Assembly (NCBI GenBank): GCA_017394605.1
Contig: JAFPXU010000048.1
Coordinates: 1 to 44,350 of the forward strand
DNA from: Clostridia bacterium
Lineage (GTDB): Bacteria > Bacillota_A > Clostridia > Christensenellales > CAG-138
Direction: 5' to 3'
DNA: 44,350 nt
The notes beneath the pieces were generated by a model. That model worked only from the letters and a program-made list of their open reading frames with translations. It was not told the DNA's origin and ran no database searches. Both the position numbers and the translations under genes were made by a program. This document shows positions 32,897 through 42,120 of the stretch, one piece after another (position 1 is the stretch's first letter; the number at the start of each line of letters is the position of its first letter).

Positions 32897-34250
32897 GTTC
32901 CTGAAAAACGGTACGGATACCGGGGAACTGCAGAGATCGAGAAAAGAGTGTCCGGCTTTTATCCTGTTTCTTGTCGTTGTCTGCACGGTTTTAGCCGGCC
33001 TCGGAGACTGGAAGGTTCTCAATAACGCGTACGGGGCACTGCCCAAGGCAATCGTGCTCGGTGTGATCGTCTGCGCTTTCCTGAACTTCCTTGTCGCAGC
33101 CGACTTTTCGAAGTTGAAAAGGGCGATGGGCTATTTCCCGGTCTTCCTGATCCCCATAGCCGTCTACATCGTGATCAGCATGTACATCTGGATCACGGAT
33201 TTCTCGCAGACGGCATCGATCACCAGGGCAGGGGAGAAGATCCTTCTCCAGACGATCACCATCGTCTATACCATCTTCATGTGCTATCTGCTGGAGGACA
33301 GGGCGGTCAACTGCCTGTTCTTCTGCCTGTGCGCGGCGAACGTCGGCATCATGCTGCTGGAAATGCCGAAATACGGTTTCCAGGCGGCCATTTCCTCCAT
33401 CGTGACGTGCCTTGTCACCTTCGGCAACGCCGAGGGGTTTGTCCGCGCGCTGGAGATCCATGACATCACGTTCCTGTTCGGACAGTTCTTTGTCTACTAT
33501 ATGATGTTTGCGCCGAAAAGCACGAAGCCGGAAAAACGGCTCCGGCTTTCCGGCATTCTTCTTTCTCTTTTTTTCATCCTGCTCGGACTGAAGCGCGCCG
33601 TTCTGCCGGCCGTGGTCGTCGTGTGCATCTATGTGAAACTGCTCAGGCTTTTCAAAAAGCCGGAGAAATTCATCACCTTTACGGGGATCGTCGTTGTCCT
33701 GTTCTTCTACGTTTATCTCTATCTGACGCGCTCCGGCATCCTGATCGCGTTTTTGGAATCGCTCGGCATCAACATGATGGGCAGAGACGTGCTGTGGAGC
33801 CTCCCGAATCCCTACTATGAGCTGTCGGTCTTCTGGAAGGGGCTCGGTTTCGAGAGCGTGACCGATCTCATGAACCGGTTCTACCAGCAGGGTCTGATCA
33901 ACCGTCCGTACCCGCTGCACAACGACATTCTGAGGATCTATATCGAACTTGGCTCGATCGGCTTCACTTTGTGGGCGGTCGTACATTATATCGTATTTCC
34001 GTCCTACTGGATGAAGCGGCATGATACGGAGACCGGCCTTTTATACATGGCGATCCTTTTATACATGACCGTGACCTATCTGACGGACAACACCGCGTTC
34101 TATTTCTGGAGCAGCATCGGACTGAGACTGATCCCCATGAGCTTCAGCTACCGGATCCTGAGACAGGAAAAGAAGCCGCAGTGGAAACCGCCGACGGCGG
34201 CGGAAGCGGCGGACGAGATCTTTCTGATCGAAACGGGAGGGAGACATTAA
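32883..34250 (+). CDS. O-antigen/exopolysaccharide polymerase-like membrane protein (Wzy-like)
   Basis: 455 residues from a GTG at 32883, inside the end of the preceding gene. Ten or more TM helices and a large extracytoplasmic loop (about 295-350: ESLGINMMGRDVLWSLPNPYYELSV onward, including LHNDILRIYIELGSIGF). The late HND...YIELG segment is a feature shared by many Wzy and O-antigen ligase proteins. It would join lipid-linked repeat units outside the membrane. Position among co-polymerases, flippase and glycosyltransferases supports the call. Substrate specific to this strain. Confidence 0.8.
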   Translation: MTQNKFLKNGTDTGELQRSRKECPAFILFLVVVCTVLAGLGDWKVLNNAYGALPKAIVLGVIVCAFLNFLVAADFSKLKRAMGYFPVFLIPIAVYIVISMYIWITDFSQTASITRAGEKILLQTITIVYTIFMCYLLEDRAVNCLFFCLCAANVGIMLLEMPKYGFQAAISSIVTCLVTFGNAEGFVRALEIHDITFLFGQFFVYYMMFAPKSTKPEKRLRLSGILLSLFFILLGLKRAVLPAVVVVCIYVKLLRLFKKPEKFITFTGIVVVLFFYVYLYLTRSGILIAFLESLGINMMGRDVLWSLPNPYYELSVFWKGLGFESVTDLMNRFYQQGLINRPYPLHNDILRIYIELGSIGFTLWAVVHYIVFPSYWMKRHDTETGLLYMAILLYMTVTYLTDNTAFYFWSSIGLRLIPMSFSYRILRQEKKPQWKPPTAAEAADEIFLIETGGRH

Positions 34251-35438
34251 ATGCGGAACAGACTGAAGCGGCTGCCGGTTTACCTGATCAATGTGCTTCT
34301 TCTGGCCGTGCTGTGGCCGGTCGCCATGGTGCTGCGGCTCACGAGCAGGCGGTACCGCCGTCTGTGGCTCGTGATGGAGCGCGGATTTGACGCCAGGGAC
34401 AACGCGTACTGGTTTTTTAAGTATCTCAGGGAACAGCAGCCGCAGGTCAACGCGCGCTACGTGATCGACAGAGGAAGCCCGGATCGTGAAAAGGTCGCGA
34501 AGCTCGGGAAGACCGTCCCGTACCGGTCGCTCAGGCACTACCTGATGTATCTGGCGGCCGACATGCTGATCAGCACGCATGTGCAGCCTTGCGCGCCGGA
34601 TCTCATGGCCTATTATCACCTTCGCCAGATCGGAATCCGCCCGAGAGGGAAGCAGATCTTTCTTCAGCACGGGATCATCAAGGATGAGATGAGATGGATG
34701 CGGTACCCGAACCTCAAGGTCGATTTCTTCGCGAGCGGCGGAAAGCTCGAATATGACTATCTCTCTTCGGAATTCAACTTTCCGGAGGACGTGATCCAGT
34801 ACACGGGACTGTGCCGTTTCGACAATCTCATCCGCGGCAACAAGCCCTGTAACGAGATCCTCGTGATGCCGACGTGGCGCGGTTCCGGTTATCCGCAGGG
34901 AGAACGCTTTTACGCGACGGCTTTTTACAAGGTGTTCCAGTCCATGCTGGAGAATCCCGATCTTATTCGCCTTCTGGAGAAGCGGGATATGAAACTGCTG
35001 TTCTATCCCCACATCGAACTGCAGAAGGAACTGGATAAGTTCAGCTCACCGTCGGAACGGATCATACTGGCGGGCTGGCGGGATTACGATGTGCAGGACC
35101 TTCTGATGCGCTGCAGCCTCCTGATCACGGATTATTCGAGCGTCTTTTTCGACGCGGGCTATATGGAAAAGCCGGTGATCTATTACCAGTTCGACGAGGA
35201 GGAGTTCCGGAGATACCATTATCAGGAAGGCTATTTCTCGTATGAAAAACACGGCTTCGGGCCAGTCGTGAAATCGGAGGAAGCGCTTCTGGACGCCATC
35301 AGGGAATGCGCGTCGAACGGTTTTAAGATGAGCAGAGAGTACAAAAAACGTCTGGAAGCTTTCTATCCCGTCCGGGATGAGAAAAACTGCGAGCGGACGT
35401 ACGAGATCCTCTGCCGGATGAACGGATCGAAACAGTAA
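34251..35438 (+). CDS. CDP-glycerol glycerophosphotransferase family protein (TagB/TagF-like)
   Basis: 395 residues, starting immediately after the Wzy stop, with GGGAGGGAG upstream. An N-terminal hydrophobic helix (about 10-27) then a GT-B-like fold. Family motifs: FLQHGIIKDEM and LLITDYSSVFFDAGYMEKPVIYY. These enzymes transfer glycerol- or ribitol-phosphate from CDP-alditol to teichoic acid primers or to polysaccharide side groups. Its place inside an exopolysaccharide locus suggests the repeat unit carries an alditol-phosphate. It lacks the extra N-terminal domain of long TagF polymerases. Confidence 0.88.
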   Translation: MRNRLKRLPVYLINVLLLAVLWPVAMVLRLTSRRYRRLWLVMERGFDARDNAYWFFKYLREQQPQVNARYVIDRGSPDREKVAKLGKTVPYRSLRHYLMYLAADMLISTHVQPCAPDLMAYYHLRQIGIRPRGKQIFLQHGIIKDEMRWMRYPNLKVDFFASGGKLEYDYLSSEFNFPEDVIQYTGLCRFDNLIRGNKPCNEILVMPTWRGSGYPQGERFYATAFYKVFQSMLENPDLIRLLEKRDMKLLFYPHIELQKELDKFSSPSERIILAGWRDYDVQDLLMRCSLLITDYSSVFFDAGYMEKPVIYYQFDEEEFRRYHYQEGYFSYEKHGFGPVVKSEEALLDAIRECASNGFKMSREYKKRLEAFYPVRDEKNCERTYEILCRMNGSKQ

Positions 35439-35455
35439 CGGGAGGAACGGGACAG

Positions 35456-36625
35456 ATGCTTCGTGTGCTGCATTCCGTCAGCAATATGGCGCGCGCGGGA
35501 ATCGAGACCATGCTGATGAACTATTACCGGGAGATCGACCGGAGCGTGATCCAGTTCGATTTTCTGGTCAACAAACCGGTGCCGGGCGAATATGACGGGG
35601 AAATACGGGATATGGGAGGACGGGTCTTCGTCAGTCCCGGGCTCAACCCGCTGCGTTTTCCGGAATACAAGCGGTTCGTTGCCAAGATCCTCCATGACGA
35701 TCCCAGTATCAGAATCGTCCACGCGCATAACGAGGCCATGGGGTATTACGCCCTGAAGAGCGCCAAGGACGCGGGCATCCGCGTCCGGATCGCGCATGCG
35801 CACAATACGCAGATCATCAAGGATTACAAGTACCCGCTGAAGATGATCTGCAAACAGCTCCTTCCCGGTGCCGCGACAGATTACTGGAGCTGCGGCAGGG
35901 ACGCGGGCATCTATTATTACGGGAAAAAACGGTGGAACGAGTCCGGATTCATCCTGCACAACGCGATCGACGTAAAACGATTCGCGCTCAACCGGGAGGA
36001 ACGCGATCGTCTGCGGAAGCAGTACGGCCTTCATGACAGCTTTGTGATCGGGCATGTGGGCAGGTTCAACGTTCAGAAGAACCATACCCGTCTGCTGGAT
36101 ATTTTCGCGGAGGTATTAAAGACCGTTCCCGAAGCGCGCCTCGCTCTGATCGGAACCGGTGAGCTGGAGGAGTCCGTGAAGGAGAAAGCCAGTTCGCTTG
36201 GGATCACGGACAGGATGCTTTTCTTAGGGCAGATGGCCGACGTCAGCGGATGGTATATGGCGATGGACTGCTTCGTGCTTCCTTCGCTGTTTGAGGGACT
36301 GCCCGTTGTCGGCATCGAGGCGCAGGCGTCGGGACTGCCGTGCTTCTTCTCCGACCGTGTCACGGACGAGGTGCTGCTTTCGACGGAAGCGCGCAGAGTT
36401 CCTCTCGAAGCGGACAATGCGGTATGGGCAAAAGAGATCCTTGCGGCAAAACAGCCGGAAACGGAACGTGCCAGGGGAACGGAACTTGTCCGTCAGGCGG
36501 GATATGACATTCATACGGAAGCGCGGAAGCTGCAGGAGACTTATCTCAGGATGGCGGACCGCGCGTATGCAGGACCGAAGCCGCTGATCGTGCACGCGTC
36601 CGGCGTTGGGGAAGCGGTGGAATGA
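35456..36625 (+). CDS. Glycosyltransferase family 4 (GT-B fold)
   Basis: 389 residues with GGGAGGAACGGG. N-terminal MLRVLHSVSNMARAGIETMLMNYYR is the typical entry of capsule GT4 enzymes. VIGHVGRFNVQKNHTRLLDIF starts the donor-binding domain. FVLPSLFEGLPVVGIEAQASGLP is the E-x7-E donor site. It adds one sugar to the lipid-linked repeat at the inner membrane face, with retention. Sugar unknown. Overlaps the next gene by 4 bp. Confidence 0.92.
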   Translation: MLRVLHSVSNMARAGIETMLMNYYREIDRSVIQFDFLVNKPVPGEYDGEIRDMGGRVFVSPGLNPLRFPEYKRFVAKILHDDPSIRIVHAHNEAMGYYALKSAKDAGIRVRIAHAHNTQIIKDYKYPLKMICKQLLPGAATDYWSCGRDAGIYYYGKKRWNESGFILHNAIDVKRFALNREERDRLRKQYGLHDSFVIGHVGRFNVQKNHTRLLDIFAEVLKTVPEARLALIGTGELEESVKEKASSLGITDRMLFLGQMADVSGWYMAMDCFVLPSLFEGLPVVGIEAQASGLPCFFSDRVTDEVLLSTEARRVPLEADNAVWAKEILAAKQPETERARGTELVRQAGYDIHTEARKLQETYLRMADRAYAGPKPLIVHASGVGEAVE

Positions 36626-37773
36626 AGAACATGACAAAAACAACAAAACGGATCGCGATGATCGGGCATAAGTTCATCCCGTCGAGAGACGGCGGGGTGG
36701 AGGTCGTTGTCAGCAACCTCGCGCCGCATCTTGCAAAGACAGGATACGACGTGACCTGTTATAACCGGACGGACGATCATGCGAGAACGCTCAGGCGGGA
36801 AGGAAAGCTTCCGGAGGAATACCGTGGCGTTCATCTGGTCTGGACGCCGACCGTGAACCGCCGCGGGCTGGCAGCCATGACTTCATCCGTCATCGCGACG
36901 GTGATGGCTTCCTTCCGCCGGTTCGATCTTCTGCACTTTCACACGGAGGGACCGTGCGTCCTGTGCGGACTTCCGAAGCTTTTTGGCAAGAAGGTCGTTG
37001 TCACGATCCACGGACTGGATCATATGCGTCAGAAATGGGGCAGATTCGCTTCCGCGTACATTCTGCAGGGCGAGAAAGCCGCTGTCCGACACGCAGACAG
37101 GATCATCGTGCTGAGCGAAGGCGTCAGGTCGTATTTTAAAGAGAAATACGGACGGGAGACGGTGCTGATCCATAACGGCATCGACCCGGCCGAGATCCTG
37201 CTCGCCAATGAGATCACAAAGCAGTTCGGCCTTGCTCCGAGGGAATATATTCTCTTCCTCGGCCGTCTGGTACCGGAGAAAGGCATCCATTATCTCATTG
37301 AGGCCTACAAGCAGCTGAAGACGGATAAAAAGCTGGTGATCGTCGGCGGTTCGTCCGCTACCGACGATTACGTGCGGAACCTGTATGACATGGCGGCGAA
37401 TGATCCGTCCATCATCTTCACCGGTTTTCAGACGGGTATCGTTCAGGAGGAACTTTACAGCAACGCGTATCTTTACGTACTGCCCAGCGATCTTGAAGGC
37501 ATGCCGCTGACGCTTTTGGAGGCCATGAATTACGGGTGTTGCTGTGTGACTTCGGATATCGGCGAATGTGCGGACGTGATGGACGGATGCGGCTTCACCT
37601 TCCCCAAAGGAAACGCGGAAGCGCTCAAAGATACGCTGCAGGATCTGTGCGACCATCCGGAAAAGGCGGAGGCGCACCGTGAGAAAGCAAAGGAAACGGT
37701 CGCGGCGAAATACACCTGGGAGGATATCACGGCGCTGACCGACGGGCTGTACAGAGAACTGCTGGACGGCTGA
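36622..37773 (+). CDS. Glycosyltransferase family 4 (GT-B fold)
   Basis: 383 residues, coupled to the preceding gene by ATGA. Start IAMIGHKFIPSRDGGVEVVVSNLAPHL contains the glycine-rich acceptor loop; ILFLGRLVPEKGIHYLIEAYK and VLPSDLEGMPLTLLEAMNYG are the donor-binding motifs with E-x7-E. A DUF1972-like rhamnosyl- or galactosyltransferase flavour is possible (GHKFIPSRDGG), but not certain. Role: elongation of the repeat unit. Confidence 0.92.
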   Translation: MKNMTKTTKRIAMIGHKFIPSRDGGVEVVVSNLAPHLAKTGYDVTCYNRTDDHARTLRREGKLPEEYRGVHLVWTPTVNRRGLAAMTSSVIATVMASFRRFDLLHFHTEGPCVLCGLPKLFGKKVVVTIHGLDHMRQKWGRFASAYILQGEKAAVRHADRIIVLSEGVRSYFKEKYGRETVLIHNGIDPAEILLANEITKQFGLAPREYILFLGRLVPEKGIHYLIEAYKQLKTDKKLVIVGGSSATDDYVRNLYDMAANDPSIIFTGFQTGIVQEELYSNAYLYVLPSDLEGMPLTLLEAMNYGCCCVTSDIGECADVMDGCGFTFPKGNAEALKDTLQDLCDHPEKAEAHREKAKETVAAKYTWEDITALTDGLYRELLDG

Positions 37774-37814
37774 CAAAAGCTTGATCCTGCCGGGAAAGGA
37801 TTTTTGATCGGGAC

Positions 37815-39371
37815 ATGAAGCTGGAGCGAACCAGAAACGCGGCAAGAAATGTTGTGTTCGACGGAACGATGGAAATCGTCAATCTGCTGTTTCCATTCGT
37901 CATCCGTTCCGTTATGCTGCACTATCTGGGAACGGAATATCTGGGGCTGAACGGCCTGTTCAAGTCGCTTCTTTCCTTTCTGAATCTGGCTGAACTCGGC
38001 GTGGGCAGCGCCATGGTGTTCAGTATGTACAAGCCGATCGCGGAGGACGATACCGAAACGATCTGCTCGCTTCTGCGCCTGTACCGCACCCTCTACCGAA
38101 TCATCGGTCTGGTCATCGCGGCCGCGGGACTGCTCCTTATGCCGGTTCTCAGAAACCTTATCAAGGGCGACATCCCGGCGGATATGAACCTGTATATCCT
38201 GTTCCTGATGAATCTCGGGAACACGGTGCTGACGTACTGGCTGTTCGCGTACAAGAGCAGCCTGCTGCTGGCGCATCAGCGGAGGGACGTGATCAGCAAG
38301 GTCACTCTGGCTGTCAGGGTGACGGAATACACGCTGAAGATCCTGATTCTCATTTTCACAAAGAACTATTATCTCTACCTGGCGGTCCAGCTCGTGTGCC
38401 AGCTCGCGATCAACATCCTGACGGCAGTCTGCGCGTCAAGGATGTATCCGCAGTATGTGATAGGCGAGAAGCTTCCGAAGGAAAAGACGATGGATATCTT
38501 CCGCAGGGTGCGGGACCTGTTCACGTCCAAGCTTTCCGCCACGATCTTTGACGCGGCGGATACGATCGTTATTTCCGCCTTTATGGGACTGACCGTTCTG
38601 GCGCTTTACCAGAATTATTACTTCATCATCACCGCGCTCAGGATGATGCTGGTCGTGCTCCTCAACGCCTGTATGGCCGGAGTGGGCAATAAGCTCGTCA
38701 TGGAGAGCAGGGAAGCGAACTACCGGGACCTGGAGAAGATCAGCTTTCTTTTCCTGTGGATCCTGACCGTGAGCAGTTCCATGCTGCTGTGCCTGTATCA
38801 GCCGTTTATCCGTGTCTGGATGGGGGAGGACAGTCTGCTTGCCCTCGGGCTGGTGTTCTGCTTTGTCATTTATTACTATTCCATGGGCGCAAACAAACTG
38901 ATCAACATGTTCAAGGACGCGGCGGGCATCTGGCGTATAGACCGCTGGAGACCCCTGACTGCGGCGCTCGTCAATTTGTGCCTGAATCTTCTGACTGTCC
39001 GCCGGATGGGACTGTACGGGGTCCTGCTTTCCTCGGTCGTTTCCATCGTCTTCATTCAGATCCCGTGGCTGTTCCATAACCTCTTTCGCGAGGTGTTTCC
39101 CCGTGAGAGCATGGGGAAATACGCGAGGCTTTTCTGCGGCATGACTGCGCTTGCACTGGTCTCCTGCGGGGCTTCGTGGCTGGTCTGCGGACTGTTTCAT
39201 CTGAGCGTCTGGCCGACGCTTCTGATCAACGCCGCCGTGAGCTTTGCGGTCCCGAATCTATTCCTGCTTGCCGTATACGGGAAAAAGCCGGTGTTCCGGG
39301 AGAGTCTTTCGCAATTGAAACGGACGCTGCTGCGAAGAGGCGCAGGCGCCGGGAAACCGGACCGGTCATGA
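37815..39371 (+). CDS. Oligosaccharide flippase (Wzx-like, PST/MATE fold)
   Basis: 518 residues, about 14 TM helices. Start RTRNAARNVVFDGTMEIVNLLFPFVIRSVMLHYLGTEYLGLNGLF is typical of Gram-positive polysaccharide flippases. It should move the undecaprenyl-linked repeat unit across the membrane for the Wzy-like polymerase. AAGGATTTTTGATCGGGAC precedes the ATG. The gene is in its expected company: polymerase, glycosyltransferases and initiating transferase. Confidence 0.9.
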   Translation: MKLERTRNAARNVVFDGTMEIVNLLFPFVIRSVMLHYLGTEYLGLNGLFKSLLSFLNLAELGVGSAMVFSMYKPIAEDDTETICSLLRLYRTLYRIIGLVIAAAGLLLMPVLRNLIKGDIPADMNLYILFLMNLGNTVLTYWLFAYKSSLLLAHQRRDVISKVTLAVRVTEYTLKILILIFTKNYYLYLAVQLVCQLAINILTAVCASRMYPQYVIGEKLPKEKTMDIFRRVRDLFTSKLSATIFDAADTIVISAFMGLTVLALYQNYYFIITALRMMLVVLLNACMAGVGNKLVMESREANYRDLEKISFLFLWILTVSSSMLLCLYQPFIRVWMGEDSLLALGLVFCFVIYYYSMGANKLINMFKDAAGIWRIDRWRPLTAALVNLCLNLLTVRRMGLYGVLLSSVVSIVFIQIPWLFHNLFREVFPRESMGKYARLFCGMTALALVSCGASWLVCGLFHLSVWPTLLINAAVSFAVPNLFLLAVYGKKPVFRESLSQLKRTLLRRGAGAGKPDRS

Positions 39372-39419
39372 CGGCCGGATCCGCATGGAAAGTGTTTTGA
39401 AGGGAAGGGGAACGAGAGA

Positions 39420-40454
39420 ATGATCAGCGTCATCGTGCCGGTTTATAAGGTGGAACCGTATCTGAGGCACTGCGTGGACAGCGTGCTTGCGCAGACCTAT
39501 CCGGATTTTGAACTGCTGCTGGTCGACGACGGTTCGCCGGACGGGTGTCCGGCAATCTGCGACGAGTACGTTGCCCGCGATCCCCGCGTGCGCGTGATCC
39601 ACAAGCAGAACGGCGGCCTGATCTCAGCCAGAAACGTTGGGATCCTTGCCGCAAAGGGGGATTATGTGTGCATCCTGGACGGGGACGACTGGGCGGATGA
39701 AAACATGCTGCAGTTCATCCACGACACGGTCGAACGGTCGCCCGTGCCGCTCGATATGGTTCTCTTTGCCGCCTACAACGTATATGAGGATCATCTGGAG
39801 GAAACCATAAACGAGGTCCCGGAAGGTTTTTACGACAGGCAGCGGCTGGAGAAGGAGATCTTCCCGTATCTTCTGACCGATACCCGCAAAGGGCTTCAGG
39901 TCGGGGTGATCCAGGCGCACACCTGGGACAAGGCGTTCAAACGGGAACTGATCAAAGAGTATTACACCCGCGAGGAGAGGATCCGCGTCTTTACGGACGT
40001 GCCCATGACCTATGAATGCCTTCTGCATTCCAGCAATGTGTACATCTGCAACGAACACCTGTATATGTATAACAAGACGAACGAAGGCTCCATCCGTGCC
40101 GTGAGCCGGGAAAATCTCCTCACGAAGAGTTTTCAGTATCTGATCCGGTACATGCACGATCATATGAGCGGGCTTTCCTCGTCCATAGACCGCCAGCTCA
40201 ACCAGTATGCGGCCATGCTGATCATCCGTACGGGAAAGCATTTCGCCAGAACGGACGCAAGTCTTCCGGAAGCGGCGAGGCATCTGAAGGAAGGGCTCAT
40301 GGAAACGGATATGCTGTCATTTGTATCCATAAAGGGTTTGCCCAAAAAGGCAGGAGCCGTTATACTACTGTTAAAGATGCGTCTGAATCTGCCGGCCATG
40401 ATTCTGTGCGCGGCAAGGATCAGACAGGATGAAAACAAGATCAAGCAGTCCTGA
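39420..40454 (+). CDS. Glycosyltransferase family 2 (GT-A fold)
   Basis: 344 residues with GGAAGGGGAACGAG. VIVPVYKVEPYLRHCVDSVLAQTYPDFELLLVDDGSPDG and ISARNVGILAAKGDYVCILDGDDW are the nucleotide-sugar and metal-binding motifs (DxD as DGDD). The C-terminal half would bind the acceptor. An inverting transferase for the repeat unit. Donor unknown. Confidence 0.93.
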   Translation: MISVIVPVYKVEPYLRHCVDSVLAQTYPDFELLLVDDGSPDGCPAICDEYVARDPRVRVIHKQNGGLISARNVGILAAKGDYVCILDGDDWADENMLQFIHDTVERSPVPLDMVLFAAYNVYEDHLEETINEVPEGFYDRQRLEKEIFPYLLTDTRKGLQVGVIQAHTWDKAFKRELIKEYYTREERIRVFTDVPMTYECLLHSSNVYICNEHLYMYNKTNEGSIRAVSRENLLTKSFQYLIRYMHDHMSGLSSSIDRQLNQYAAMLIIRTGKHFARTDASLPEAARHLKEGLMETDMLSFVSIKGLPKKAGAVILLLKMRLNLPAMILCAARIRQDENKIKQS

Positions 40455-40519
40455 CGGTCAGCCTGGCCGCCTGGCAGTGCTTTTTATATCATTCAGACAA
40501 CGGATAGTTGGGGTAGAAC

Positions 40520-42010
40520 ATGTATAAACGAAGATTACGCGGCTGGTCTCAGCATGTGGATTTCATGCTTCTGGACAATCTGTGTGTTTTTGTAGCCATT
40601 CTGATCGCGTTCCTGATCGTGGAGAAGGAGGGGGTGTTGACCTCCCGTTCCTTCTGGAGACTGGTTCTGGAAGCCATTCTGGTCAATCAGGTCGTGATGA
40701 TTATTCTGGATACCTATCACAGCGTGCTGCATCACTCGGCATGGGATGAGATGGCAAGGCTTCTCGTCCAGACGGGGCACGTGGTTCTGGTTCTTCTGGT
40801 TTTGAGACTGCTGAGCCGGTCGCCCGAAACGGATCTGCCGAGGATCGCGCTCTTCGGAATTCCGCTGTATGTCCTGTTCTGTTATTTCGCACGGCAGGCG
40901 TATAAGAGCTTTCTGAAGAAGAAACACCACATACTCAACCGGCATAAACTGCTGATCGCGCTGGAAGCGAATCAGATCCCCACCGTCATTCCGCGCATGA
41001 TCCGCTCCAATTACGGGTCCTACCGGTTTATCGGCATCGCGGTCATGGGAGACCATCCGTCCGAGGAAAAGGCGATGGAAAAACTTGAAGCGCTCGCGGA
41101 AAAGATTCCGGAGGTCGTAACGATCCCCATCGTCGCCAATACGCATACGCTGGAGCAGTATCTGACCAATAACTGGGTGGACGAGGTATACCTGGACGTA
41201 CCCCCCAAGGCAGATCTTCCTGTGGAGTTGATCAACAACCTCATGCGGATGGGCATCACGATCCATACCGCACTTACGAATCTGGACGATCTTGAATCGA
41301 GACATAAAAACGTCGAATGGATCTGCGGTCATCTGACCATTACGACTTCACTCGGATACACCACGGGCCGCGATCTGTTCCTGAAGCGACTGATGGATAT
41401 CACGGGAGGACTCGTAGGCTCCCTGATTACCGTGATTCTCACGATCCCCGTTGGACTGGCCATCTTTTTGTCCGATCCAGGTCCCATCTTTTTCAAGCAG
41501 ACCAGGGTCGGCGAGAACGGTAAGAAGTTTCAGATGTACAAGTTCAGAAGCATGTATCTGGACGCGGAAGCACGCAAGCAGCAGCTTGCAGTGCAGACCG
41601 GTCAGGAGGAAATGCTCATGTTCAAGATGGAACATGACCCGCGTATCATCGGACAGAAACAGCTTCCGAACGGTAAATGGAAAAGGGGAATCGGAGGATG
41701 GATCCGCTATCTGTCTATCGATGAATTTCCCCAGTTTTTCAATGTTTTGAAGGGGGACATGTCTCTGGTCGGAACCCGTCCGCCGACAGTGGATGAATGG
41801 GACCGCTATGAACCCTTCCACCGCTCCAGAATGTCCACGCGTCCGGGAATCACCGGACTCTGGCAGGTCAGCGGCCGAAGCAAGATCCGTGACTTTGACA
41901 CTGTGGTCCGGCTGGACAGGGAATACATCGAGAACTGGTCTATCAAACAGGACATCCGGATTCTGTTCAAGACCATAGGGATCGTACTTACCAGAAAAGG
42001 CGCTATGTAG
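40520..42010 (+). CDS. Polyprenyl-phosphate glycosyl-1-phosphate transferase (initiating sugar transferase, WbaP/CpsE-like)
   Basis: 496 residues. Four N-terminal TM helices, a central Rossmann-like CoA-binding-type domain (about 150-280), a further membrane helix (about 300-325), and the catalytic domain. Motifs of the bacterial sugar transferase family: KRLMDITGGLVGSL, GPIFFKQTRVGENGKKF, KFRSMYLDAE, SIDEFPQFFNVLKGDMSLVG with the DE pair, and RPGITGLWQVSGR. It transfers a sugar-1-phosphate to undecaprenyl phosphate, the first committed step. Placing it last in the locus is unusual, since it is often at or near the front. Confidence 0.93.
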   Translation: MYKRRLRGWSQHVDFMLLDNLCVFVAILIAFLIVEKEGVLTSRSFWRLVLEAILVNQVVMIILDTYHSVLHHSAWDEMARLLVQTGHVVLVLLVLRLLSRSPETDLPRIALFGIPLYVLFCYFARQAYKSFLKKKHHILNRHKLLIALEANQIPTVIPRMIRSNYGSYRFIGIAVMGDHPSEEKAMEKLEALAEKIPEVVTIPIVANTHTLEQYLTNNWVDEVYLDVPPKADLPVELINNLMRMGITIHTALTNLDDLESRHKNVEWICGHLTITTSLGYTTGRDLFLKRLMDITGGLVGSLITVILTIPVGLAIFLSDPGPIFFKQTRVGENGKKFQMYKFRSMYLDAEARKQQLAVQTGQEEMLMFKMEHDPRIIGQKQLPNGKWKRGIGGWIRYLSIDEFPQFFNVLKGDMSLVGTRPPTVDEWDRYEPFHRSRMSTRPGITGLWQVSGRSKIRDFDTVVRLDREYIENWSIKQDIRILFKTIGIVLTRKGAM

Positions 42011-42073
42011 GCGTTCCACGGTCCTGTCATTACCGGACGAAAACAATCATTCATTCAAATATGAACAAAAAAA

Positions 42074-42107
42074 CGATCCACCGGTCTATCCGATGGATCG
42101 CTTTGTT
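42074..42107. terminator. Bidirectional terminator between the polysaccharide locus and the pmbA-like gene
   Basis: CGATCCA (42074-42080) pairs with TGGATCG (42094-42100), extended by CGG/CCG around loop TCTAT with a 1x1 mismatch. A T-rich CTTTGTTTT follows on the plus strand, and a run of seven T follows on the minus strand. Confidence 0.85.
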
Positions 42108-42120
42108 TTCGATAACGTTT

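Noticed and set aside
30836..33046. 736-codon minus-strand open frame opposite the co-polymerase genes
   Set aside because: It is antisense to two well-supported genes, has no family motif and reads as low-complexity Val/His/Arg/Asp text, typical of a codon-bias shadow in GC-rich DNA.
40455..40519. Terminator before the initiating sugar transferase
   Set aside because: A CTTTTTAT stretch follows GC-rich sequence, but I could not draw a stable stem in front of it, so the gene is kept as part of the polysaccharide locus.
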